Source: Podochytrium sp. JEL0797 | Lineage: Eukaryota > Chytridiomycota > Chytridiomycetes > Chytridiales > Chytriomycetaceae | DNA length: 36,080 bases | Direction of reading: 5' to 3' | Assembly: GCA_027596195.1 (NCBI GenBank) | Contig: JADGJG010000153.1 | Span: 1 to 36,080 of the forward strand | Shown here: positions 1-12,832 of the stretch, in pieces | Layout of the letters: each line of letters starts with the position of its first letter | How positions within the stretch are numbered: the first letter of the stretch is position 1 | Notes under the pieces: model-generated | Seen by the model: the letters and a program-made list of their open reading frames with translations, nothing else | Database searches by the model: none | Told to the model about the DNA's origin: nothing | Made by a program: the position numbers and the translations under genes

Positions 1-154
1 TCGGCAGATTCGTCAAAGTCTCGAGATAACGGCAACAAGGTTGGAAATGAATAAAAACTCAGAGGAACCGCTCATCGCCGAGGCACGAGGCCCGAATTAA
101 AATTAGCAAAGAAAAGAAAGGGGAGGAGGGAAAGGGAAAAAAAACTTGCCAAAA

Positions 155-1096
155 ATGACGGAATTATTTGGACTCCCCGCCCCCACCACCGATGCCCCCA
201 CTGCCTCGCCCGCAATCCCTCTCGAAGAAACCATCGCAGCGACACCCGCACTGGCAATCCCAGCTTCAGACCCCCCTCTGGACCCCTTTTCGCAACCCGA
301 CAGAGAAACAAGGACCCGGCGCTCGTCCCGCCACTCCACTGTTGCTGCTTCTGCCCTAAAACCCGCCAAGAACTCCCGACCAAGCCCCATTGCTCGCAGT
401 GTGGATCCGAATGCCCGCCACTGCCCCGTCCCAGGCTGCAAACGCACCAACATTGTCTCTGAGAAGCAGATGTACTACCACATGCGAGACTGCCACGCCG
501 ACAAGATCTCGGTCAAGTTTCGTGACTACACGCGCAGTTGAGTCGCGTCCTCGCTTTGTATTTATTTATCTCTAATACAAACAAACAGCCATCCACAAGA
601 ACATTTACGATGGCAGATTCCACTGTCTCGGCTGTGAGTCCCACTTTGGCTCTCCAAGCTCCATGCGATCGCATGCAGCCAATTGCTTCGCGGGAAAAAA
701 TCTGAGCTCAAAGCGAGCAAAATTCGACGACGATGAAGACGAGTTTGGCGAGGAAGCAGTGGATCCCATTTACGAGCCGCATTTGAATTACCGCACGTGA
801 GTCCCTTTCGAGAATTCGCCTCCATTTGCTAAAAGTTCTGCAGAATCATTTCAAAGAAAGTGCCATACCTCTCACTGCCTCACGCATCTAAAGTCACCAT
901 CAAGCAGGCCGTCAAGGCATTTTTCCTCGAGCAGTTGGGCAATGACGACTTGGGGGAGTGTTTGGTCCTCGCGTCGGACCCGAACATGAATTCGACGTAT
1001 TCAGTTCCGGAGAGAGTGAGGGAGAAGTTCACCGAGTGGGTGGATGTGGAATTGCCTCGTTTGGTTGGGCAGGAGAAGTCGGAGGTCGCAATGTGA
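155..1096 (+). CDS. Two-zinc-finger protein with the shared C-terminal module
   Basis: Three exons: 155-536, 589-796 and 844-1096, giving 280 residues; all junctions are GT-AG and in frame. I use the ATG at 155 because the open frame upstream begins only with a TTG. Residues 90-114 form a C2H2-like finger (C90, C95, H109, H114). After a phase-1 intron, residues 140-160 form a second finger (C140, C143, H156, C160). A lysine-rich then acidic linker follows (DDDEDE). A phase-2 intron precedes the last exon, which is the shared module (about 198-275) ending in VPERVREKFTEWVDVELP. Finger order and both intron phases match copies A, D and F further along, so it is a diverged relative of that family. 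A nuclear, nucleic-acid-binding role is inferred from the fingers; target and partners are unknown. Upstream bases 1-154 show nothing I can name. Confidence 0.8.
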
Positions 1097-1227
1097 ATTT
1101 TCCGTTGCCTTTCTTTGCTGTTTTGCCAAAATATATGAGTCTCTTTGATTCGTATCAAAGCGGAAGAAGAGGAGTGTGGGGGATTTCTCCTTTTCTGATT
1201 TTCTCAAAAAATTGACAATTTCAAGCA

Positions 1228-2192
1228 ATGATCACAACGCGTTTCCAACTTGCCCTCTTCCTCCTCACAGGAATTGCCCCCCGCATGATCAAAGCGGACA
1301 GTGACATTACGCACATTATGGTCCTCGGCTTCGACGTGACGCAGACTGTGAACGACCTCACGCCCTGCACAAAGAATTGCTTCACCAATGGAAACTTGAC
1401 TCAAATTTCGCTCCCTCTCACACACATTGAGATGGACAGTTTGTGTCTGAACGTGACGCAGACCAATTCTGTGCAGGAACAGAATCTGTCGACGTGTGTT
1501 TCCGGGTGTGGGAACCAGACGGAAATCAGCATGGTAAGTACTTTTATGAGGAATACCGCACGATCTCATGTATGACGTACTCAACACCGACTCACACGCA
1601 AACCCCTTGCAGGTATCCAACCTTCCATTCCTCTGCGAATTCAGAACCAGCTCTGAGATGCATCGCAAAGCTGAAAAGTTTAACAAGAGAGACCCTGATG
1701 CCACCGCCACCGGGACTGAAACTGACATCCAGTTTGGAACGTTCGACATCACAAACTTAATACAAGGTCTCCATGGTTGCACTAAAGACTGCATTATCTC
1801 TTCGTTGCCGGCGGGAGTCACGTTGCCGCTGTATGCTTCCAAGGCAGAAGCCATCTGTGGGAACGCAACTGCATTCCAAGCCGCGTTCGACGATTGCTTC
1901 AAGAATACATGTCCAGGAACACCTGGATACAACACTCAGGACAAAAATTATGTGTGTATTTTTTAATTGTTTTTTCTCTTTTCCTAACCAAAACTATCTT
2001 GACATGTGACAGGTTGACATGTTTCCCGGCGTGTGTCCCCAGATCTTGGCCAAATTACCCAAAAAGACCGGTGTGAGTGTGACGCCGACTCCCACAACGA
2101 CTGTATCCTTGGACCCGATTTTGTCTCTCAACGGAGTGGGAACGATTGTGGTGCATGGCGGGTTGTTGGCTTTGATGTTTGCCTTTATGTAA
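1228..2192 (+). CDS. Secreted, GPI-anchored protein with two six-cysteine repeats
   Basis: Exons 1228-1533, 1613-1951 and 2013-2192 encode 274 residues with phase-0 introns. The N-terminus is a signal peptide (hydrophobic FQLALFLLTG, likely cleaved near IKA). Two homologous segments follow, starting FDVTQTVNDLTPCTKNC and FDITNLIQGLHGCTKDC. Each has six cysteines spaced roughly C-x3-C-x20/21-C-x12-16-C-x3/4-C-x17-C, suggesting three disulfides per unit. N-glycosylation sequons are frequent (NLT, NVT, NLS, NQT). The C-terminus is a Thr/Pro stretch, then a small-residue region and a hydrophobic tail (GGLLALMFAFM) typical of a GPI-anchor signal. A cell-surface or wall protein is the likely role. 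The pattern recalls fungal Cys-rich domains such as CFEM, but CFEM has eight cysteines in a different spacing, so I do not assign it. Confidence 0.78.
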
Positions 2193-2236
2193 GAGCATAA
2201 AAAAAGAAGACAGTGAGCATAAAAAAAGAAGGCAGT
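2193..2236. repeat. Tandem 22-base duplication after the stop codon
   Basis: Two adjacent 22-base units (2193-2214 and 2215-2236) of the form GAGCATA-A6-GAAG(A/G)CAGT differ at one position. They lie directly after the stop of the GPI-anchored protein gene. This looks like a small local duplication with no evident function. Confidence 0.8.
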
Positions 2237-2306
2237 TTTGTTAGCAAAAAAATAATAAGTGTCTTTCAAAATTCAATCTCCGTGCCTCCACAGGAGATCC
2301 ACCAAC

Positions 2307-2627
2307 ATGCGCGCCACATCCTCGTCTTCAGCCAACCGCCTCAGCTTCCAAATCTTTACCTTTCTCTTCTCTTTCATGCTCGGCACCTTCTTCATCACGC
2401 TCGCTGCGATCGAATCAGTTTGTCTCGCGGATCAATGTTTCAAGGCAGGATCGATGCCGCAGTTCAGATTGTTCCAGTCCCTTGCCATTATTAGCTTCCT
2501 TGTGGGATCAGTCGCAATGTACCGCCATCTCGTTGTTTTGGAGCTGTTTCTCGAAGCAGCCGACATGTTGGATGGGAGCGTCAAAACGGCTGGGGTGGTT
2601 GAAGGGATGGGCTCAAAGAATGTGTAG
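2307..2627 (+). CDS. Small membrane protein with two transmembrane segments
   Basis: A single open exon of 106 residues from the ATG at 2307; the frame upstream opens only with GTG. The first hydrophobic segment (around FQIFTFLFSFMLGTFFITLA) and the second (around LFQSLAIISFLVGSVAMY) flank a short loop with two cysteines (C-L-A-D-Q-C). The C-terminal tail is polar and ends GSKNV. A hairpin topology is likely. I do not recognise the family. A CAG just upstream at about 2293 could be an acceptor of a longer spliced form, but I found no convincing upstream exon. It lies about 115 bases after the GPI-anchored protein gene on the same strand and converges with the minus-strand GATA-type gene. Confidence 0.6.
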   Translation: MRATSSSSANRLSFQIFTFLFSFMLGTFFITLAAIESVCLADQCFKAGSMPQFRLFQSLAIISFLVGSVAMYRHLVVLELFLEAADMLDGSVKTAGVVEGMGSKNV

Positions 2628-2672
2628 TTATGAAGAATTTTAAGCAATAGCAAGCTAGATAAGTGTTATTCG

Positions 2673-2678
2673 AATAAA
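2673..2678 (+). promoter_or_regulatory. Candidate poly(A) signal AATAAA
   Basis: A perfect AATAAA lies 46 bases after the stop of the two-TM protein gene, a normal distance for 3'-end formation. Confidence 0.5.
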
Positions 2679-2859
2679 GGGTTGTGAGGAAAAAAATGAA
2701 TGGGCTTGTGTTCTGCGCCACCCGCTCTTCTCAATTGTCAAGAGTGCTTCACCCCTGTGGAGCTCGGATGGGTGATGCGGCGGCAGGCGCAAATACTCAG
2801 CGGAGATCCTTAGATAATCCTTCAGCTCACAAATTAATGAGATAAGTAATTCTAATTGT

Positions 2860-5800
2860 TTATTGATTTTGCTTCGGGAAATGCGTAAGTAAACAACCCT
2901 CCGCCCATACATGAAACTCTGGCCGCAGGGAATCCGGTATTCCATAAGTGTTTGGGTTGCTGGCCGTCCCATCGCCTTTGATAACACACGTTGACAAGCG
3001 ATCTATTCCAACCATTGAGATGAGGTATTCTTTGACTTCTCGTTTAATGACTGTTCTGATATCTCGGCTCGCGCTGCGAAATTCTTTCATGATTCCTTGA
3101 AGAATTCTAACAGGAGGCTTAACTTAAGCACCTTTTGTAAAGAGTTTATGGCTCTAACTTACATGGTATATTTCGTAAGTGGTCCTTCCGATTTGAACTC
3201 AGTCTTGACTGTTGCAATCTCGGCACTGGATGCCAGCTGAGGCGTCATGGTTGGTGGCGCAATATTCAAGTTCGGCTCGATGGAGCTATTGAACCCCATC
3301 TTTTGATCCGTTTCAATTGAATTTTGTATAGTTTCTGGAGGGTCTGGCTCGTTAAAATGTTGCGTTGGAACTGAAACCAGAATTGAAGAAGGGATTTGCG
3401 GGGTATCTTCAATTCGCGTTGGCGATACAGATGTAATTCCATCCATTTCCGATGTCGAATCTGCCGTAGGATTTGAATAGAGTTGACCCAACCCCGGAAT
3501 ATTTAGTCGAGGGCGTGTGACGGAAATGGCTGGTTGAAGTGAAGGGAACGGCAAAGGCTGCGTCTGGAAAATGGGTCCGGATTGAGAAGCGGAGATTTTT
3601 TGAGACTTGTTGTGCTGACTGTCTGAGGTTGAAAATTCTGATGGAACGGTTCTGCTGTTTGGTTTTGTTGCCAGAAGATGTTCGGCGTGGTCAGATGCTT
3701 CGTCCACGAGCGATTGATTAATGCTAGTAGAATTGCTGATGTTTAAACTGGATGATATTGTAGATGCAACGTTCGGAGTCGTCTCAGACGCGACTGGTTC
3801 CATTAATGCATCGACACTCTGAGGGTTACAGATTTTGCTGGGCTCAGTCTCCGTTTCTGCACTGTTAGGATCACAAACGTCTGTCTCTCGGGTTGGCTTC
3901 GTCAACTCTTTTGAAACTGCGAATGGCGCCACCGTTTGGCCAATGCCACCCGTTTCTTCCATAGCGGAATCCACCAAAGTGATACGTGAGTCTGAGACAG
4001 CAACGTCCAAAGACTCGTCCATGCTGTCTGAACTGAGTTTTCGAATCTTCTTTGTCTGCTTTTCCTCACTTGAGACTGAAGCTTCTCGCGACTCGCGTGT
4101 ATTTGCCGCTGTCTCGTCTCCAACGCGAAATGATTGCCGACCGCGTGTGAGTTGACGAGTCTTCTTGGCTGGCTGTTTCTTGGAAGTTGTAGCTGCACGT
4201 TTGCGTAGCTCGGGACGTGCTCTTCTTTCTACAGGTTCCGCTGGAAGCGGTTGCATGCTCCATGAACCGAGATCATCAGTTTCTTCGGCGGATTCTTCTT
4301 CTGCGTCAGAGACTACAACTTCGTGTGACGCTATTGGCGATATTTCGGCTTCGTATTCCACCGAAGGGGGTCCGAGCGGTACTTTGCGAGTTCTGTTGGC
4401 ACGCTGCTTGGCGACCGCAGCACCTGCGGTTAGGCATGGCTGATCCGGCAACGACTCCGTTTCGAATGCGAGAACGGGTTGCGGACTGTCTAAAGCGGAT
4501 TTGCGAGAGTTCTTGGCGCGTCGTTCGACGACTGCAACGCCGGTCGATGTACATGGCTCAACAAGTAACGACTCTGTTTCGTTCTGGGGAGCCGGTTGCG
4601 TTTCGTTTGAAGAGGATTTGTGAGTTCTCTTACCCACCTCCTCGTGTTGAGAAACAGGTGGAATGGGAGGAGTGACGATAGGAACTACGCTTGTTTGCTT
4701 TCTGGGTCGACCACGGCCTTTCTTTATAGGTGCCACTTCCATGCAAGTGTCGGGTGATTCGATTGGCAAGGTGACTTCCATTTCCGCATTCGGTTGTTGT
4801 TTGCCCAAACGCGTCTTCTTTGTAGGCTCATTCTCAACGACAGCGACATCGTCTTTGATGGATTCAAAAGGCAATGACTCTGTTTTCTTTTCTGCGAGAG
4901 CCAGTGTCGCACCGCGTAAATTGAATTTGCGGGTTGGTTTTGCAGGTGGGTCTTCGTCAAAATCGAATGCCGATTCGCGCGAAAGGGAGACTGGTACGGT
5001 TTGATTTTCTGTGGGTATTTGATTTTTGCTGATTGAACGGAATTTGCGAGTCTTCTTTGCGGGTTCTTCCATGTCAGTAGCTGGTTTGGTTGACGCGGTT
5101 TCCTTTTCCATGAGAATAGGGAGTATACTGCGGGTGCTGCGTGTCTTCTCAGTGGACTCTTCTGTGACAGAGGTGGCGGTGGTATTTGACACCGCAGGGC
5201 AGAACTCTGCTGGCTGTGCGCTGCGTAAGTTGCGGGTCTTTTTAGTAGCCTCGACAGCCACCGCAGAGATTTTTTTGAGCAGGATTTTCGCATTCCTCTT
5301 GTGTTTCTCGACGCTTCGCTTTGCCTTCAGAACTGGCGACGACGCTTCCGAGCCAGCAGCATTGGTTTCATCGGCCAAGGGGTGCATGATTTCAGAAGAG
5401 TCTGATTTTTTGGGCAACCCAGTTGAACTTGCTTGAAGAATGGGTGATGTTGTAGGAGACTCGCTGTTGGGCTCCTTGACAGGTATTGGAGCAGCTGTGA
5501 CAGATTTTTTCGGCCTCCCTCTTGATCGCTTTACGGGTTGGGTTGAAGTTGTGGGTTTCGAGCTAGAGGCAGTATTTGAATTTAGGGCAGTTGGAGCGTC
5601 TTCCTTCACGGTGCCAGACTGGTTCAGTTCGAGAATTCGCACATCTGCTGGAGGAATTTCAGTTGTCTGGTTTGCGCTCAAAAGAGCCGGAGGCTCCGCG
5701 TCAGACAGCGTATCGGCAATTGTGTTGGCTTTAGCTGGTTCGGCAACAGATTGAGCTTCAGAGTCGGTTGCGAGATCTGTGCTGGTTGGCTGAGAGATGG

Positions 5801-7580
5801 CGAGCTCTTCTCGCGAAGCGGAATGAAGCGGTGCAGCTTCATTTTTTCCAGTGGATCCATTAGCCCTCTTGATGAGCGGCTCTTCCTCCTCGTCGGAACT
5901 GTCGCTCTCCAACTCTCCCCCCTCGTCGAAACCGACGCTCTGCTCCCCATCCTCCTCGACTGACTGGCGCTCACCCACAATAAACTCTTCTCTCTCGTAC
6001 CACTCTTCTTCTTCCCCATCTTCACTATCTGACACCACAACTTGAGGCTTACTTCCACTCGAGCGACCAACACCACTCACACCGGACGGAGACAACTCAC
6101 TGATCGACTGATCCAAAGTGAATCTACCCTTTCCAACCATCCCCGATTTCCCCACCACATCCGCCCCACGCAGAGATACATCCATAGGAGCCGAATCTTC
6201 ATTAAGCAACACGCGTTTCTGCACTAACGGAGGACTCATCATTTCAAACTCCTCGTCGCCATTGAGCTCAAATTCAGATTCTTGGCGGTGCTCCGAGGAA
6301 TCTTGCCAATCTCCCGCTGTGGAAAACGATTCACTCATCCTGTCCATTTGCAAGTGAGGGGGCAGTGTTGAAGTGGTAGATGAGGTGGAACCCATCCCCG
6401 CATCTTTCCTCCCACGTTGCTGCTTTTGATGCTTCGGATACCGAGCTGTTGAAGCCAATCTATGTGGCCTCGAACGATTGAGTGTTGGGTCACGATGCCG
6501 CGGTTTCTTGGCGCATGTGGCGCAGAGGACTGTTCCAGGTACTTTTCCGAGGCACCAAACAGAGGATTCGGTGATTTGGCAGATGCTGCAGGTGCGTGTA
6601 ATATCGGTGGGTGTGGCTGGTTTGGTGGTGGTGGTGGGTCGTTGGTTGAATGAGGTGTTGGGTGGGGAGGTTGAACGACGGGGGTTGCGCTCTTGGGCTA
6701 GGGCCTCCGCCACTACAAGGAAGTGGAACGCGTTAATTCGGACACATGGATTGTCAGGGGAATGGGCGCCTACTCTTTGAAAAGTCGAAATTATCGAGCG
6801 AAGCACCGCCAGCCCTGTTCACCCGCATTTCGCACATATTTTTAGCCGAAAACACAAACTCGCGTTCGAGGCTGGCCGGAATTCCAAAACATGCCCTCTC
6901 GACTCGATGGGATCCGGCCCCCGTCGTTGCGCGGTACAGGACTCGCATATTCGAAAGATGCTCCTTGAATCCGCGAAACTCGAGAAATTTGGACGCAAAC
7001 GTGTCCATGAATTTGAACTCGGAGTCCGATAATGCGAGTGGTTGCGGTCCCAATGTTGGGTTCGCGCCGGAAATGAAGTTTTGGAGCGCGAGGATCCAGG
7101 GAATGAGGTTGTCGCGGGGTTGGTGGCTTCGCCCGCGCGTGTGGCCAAAAGCGGAGGAGGACGAGCCTGCCGCAGGAATGCTGGGAGTTGTGTTTGTTCT
7201 GGTGGGAGCTGGTCGATTGGCATGCATGGAAGGAGCAATCGCTGTGATGGCAAATTGTCAATCAAAACGCAGTGTAAACAACACTGAGACGCGCGAGAGT
7301 TTGAAGTACCTCTTATGCTGGCAACATTGATTGCTTGCTTTCCAGCAATTGAGATGGTTGACTTCGGTGGAAGGTCATACGATGGGATCGCGCTCTTGTG
7401 GCACGTATCCCTGAGGGCGAGGACTTCCTTGTAAAGGAGCAGGAGGTCATCCTTGACGTCGCTGGTTCGATCTTCTTCTGCTCGAAGTCGATCTGAGGTT
7501 TTGATGCGTTCTTCGAGCACCTGAATGTATTTGACACGAAACTCTGAAGGTTCTTGACGGTGACGGTCGGGAAATGACAT
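2860..7580 (-). CDS. Large GATA-type zinc-finger/AT-hook protein with coiled coil and shared C-terminal module
   Basis: My model has four exons on the minus strand: 7580-7310, 7241-6774, 6712-3163 and 3106-2860, giving 1511 residues. Exon 1 is a coiled coil related to that of the neighbouring gene at 7636-8877. Exon 2 ends with a weak copy of the shared module (FGIPASLEREFVFSAKNM, lacking the Trp). Exon 3 opens with a GATA-type finger, C-x2-C-x18-C-x2-C (about residues 288-313). It then runs as about 1,100 acidic, Ser/Thr-rich residues with a recurring K-K-T-R-K-like motif and two AT-hooks (SRGRPKK near 5515, KGRGRPRK near 4715). A phase-2 intron precedes the final exon, a full copy of the shared module. 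The 6713-6773 intron is inferred: exon 3 has no ATG before its finger, so it needs upstream exons, and this intron keeps frame, but its GTAGGC donor is weak. An AATAAA overlaps the stop codon. A chromatin or transcription role is inferred. Confidence 0.68.
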
Positions 7581-7635
7581 GTGTTTCTTGCGACAATTTT
7601 TCGTTTCAAACCCATAAAACCCATATCCTGTCTCC

Positions 7636-8877
7636 TCAAAAATCCATGCTTATCTCACGATCGGGAAACTTCTTCTTAAGCTCATTGAAGATCCACTCGC
7701 AAAATTCATCCCCTAAATGGGAGGGAATCCCGTACACCACTTTTGCACTCGTTCCACCACCAGCCCCCCCCCCTCCTCCACTGCTCTCGCTAATTCCACA
7801 AATGGCTTGCCAATTATGCCCGAGTTTTCCCAACAAGAACTGCGACACGGACCACTTGATTGACATTTTTTCGTTGAATGTGAGAGACGAGTAAGAAGGC
7901 ATCATGCTTTCAATGTACGCCGTGTATCCGATTTTGGCTTCGTCTATTGCTGCTGCTGTTGCTTGTTGGCGGGTTGAAGTGTTGTCCTGCGGAATAAGTT
8001 TTGTCGGGGCAGGCCCAAAAATATGCGCGAGTGGATCTGGTTCGTTTTGAATCGGAGTGTTGGTTTGACGCGTCGGTTGTTGCTTTTGGGTGATCTGCTT
8101 CGGAAGAGCGCGAGGTTTTGGAAAGTCGCGATCCATTTCGTTGTCTGATTCATCATTGGCGAGCTGTGAGAGGGAAAAACGAAAGAACGAGTGTTGAATA
8201 TTTGAACCACCGGAAAGACGAATCTCTTACCTTTGATTTGATCGGATCTTCGGGATACACGATTTTCCCCTGCTTCACGAGCTGAGAGCATCGGAGACAC
8301 AAGACGATAGCGGACGGGCCGAGAAACCAAGATTGAGACGTGGTTGCAGTACAAGCTTGACAAGAGTGGGGTGGATCCGGGTCCTGGTTCGGATGAAGAT
8401 TGATTCTGGACGCAGCGGCTGTTGGCTTTGGGGTTTTGGGGGGAGGATCCGGGTTCTTTTTCGGTATGCGTTTTTTGACAGGTGCAGCTGGGCGGTGCAG
8501 TTGCTTCGGATTCAACTGAGGAGATGAAGAGCCTGATGAAATGTAGATGGGAGAAGGATCGCGTCTTTTGGCGGCTGTTGCGTTTCGAGCAAGATGTTTG
8601 ATCAGCGATCGCGTTTTTCAAACGCGACATTCTGATTACTCTTACCGCTCAATTTGCATTTCAGCATTCCGACGGATGATGGGATGTGAAATGTGCCGAC
8701 ATGGTTGTCCAAACAGGCTTTACGAAGGGCCAGTGCCTCTTGGAGCAGGAGCGACGCGTCGTTGGTCAGCTCATCAGCAACAGCTACCTGTTTTTCGAGT
8801 TTCTCGCGAGTGCTGATGAGATCTTCGAGCGTTCGCAGATACTTTTCTTGATCGCTGCCTTTGGACGAAAAAAACAT
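7636..8877 (-). CDS. GATA-type zinc-finger protein with coiled coil and shared C-terminal module
   Basis: Three exons on the minus strand: 8877-8646, 8532-8231 and 8163-7636, encoding 353 residues with phases 1 and 0. Residues 10-65 are a coiled coil; the motif LLLQEALALRKAC parallels LLLLYKEVLALRDTC of the 2860-7580 gene, so the two adjacent genes are paralogues. A Lys/Pro-rich linker leads to a GATA-type finger, C135-x2-C138-x17-C156-x2-C159, with SWFLGP in the loop. A Gln/Thr-rich stretch follows. The shared module occupies about residues 268-353: YIESMMPSYSSL at its start and YGIPSHLGDEFCEWIFNEL near its end, with a Gly-rich insert between the halves. Here the module has no intron in front. 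A sequence-specific DNA-binding role is likely from the finger family; targets are unknown. The start lies 166 bases from the divergent calcium-pump gene. Confidence 0.82.
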
Positions 8878-9043
8878 GGACCGTATGTTTCGCAACGACA
8901 AACCAAGTCGAGAAATTCGAAAGTTGAAAAGAATTCGATAAAATGAAAAGAGGAACGCGATTTGAAATTGAACGTAAATGACTCCGTGGAACTTGGAAAG
9001 TGCGCGTCTCTCCGCAAAACCCCTTTTGGAAATTTCCAAAAAT
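8878..9043. promoter_or_regulatory. Shared divergent promoter region
   Basis: These 166 bases separate the start codons of a minus-strand GATA-type gene and the plus-strand calcium pump, so both 5' regions must lie here or overlap the genes. I see no clear TATA box. The region is A-rich in its middle. An upstream ATG at 8978 is in frame with the pump and could add 22 residues. Confidence 0.4.
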
Positions 9044-12611
<3,568 letters not shown>

Positions 12612-12832
12612 GAGGGGACGATGAAGGTTGTTTTTTGAGTAGTTCTGAATTGGACGCAAGAAGAGAAAAAAAAATATTTTCAAATGAGTATCGTCGACTT
12701 CTGAATGCAAAATAGAAATGGAAATTGCTTGCCCTCGTATTTTTACTGGGAGTTTCGTTTCTCCCCTCCGTTCGCTCTCGGCAAAAAAATGTTATGCACA
12801 AGATTTTTTTTGATGCAAATATTAATATTCTT

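Noticed and set aside
3902..5754. Many open frames on both strands overlapping the large GATA/AT-hook exon
   Set aside because: They have no domains and follow from the low-complexity composition of the real minus-strand frame, which is bounded by a conserved intron and module.
3159..6806. Treating the large minus-strand frame as a gene starting at 6806
   Set aside because: The codon there is GTG, not ATG, and the first real ATG lies after the zinc finger; a spliced start from upstream exons fits better.
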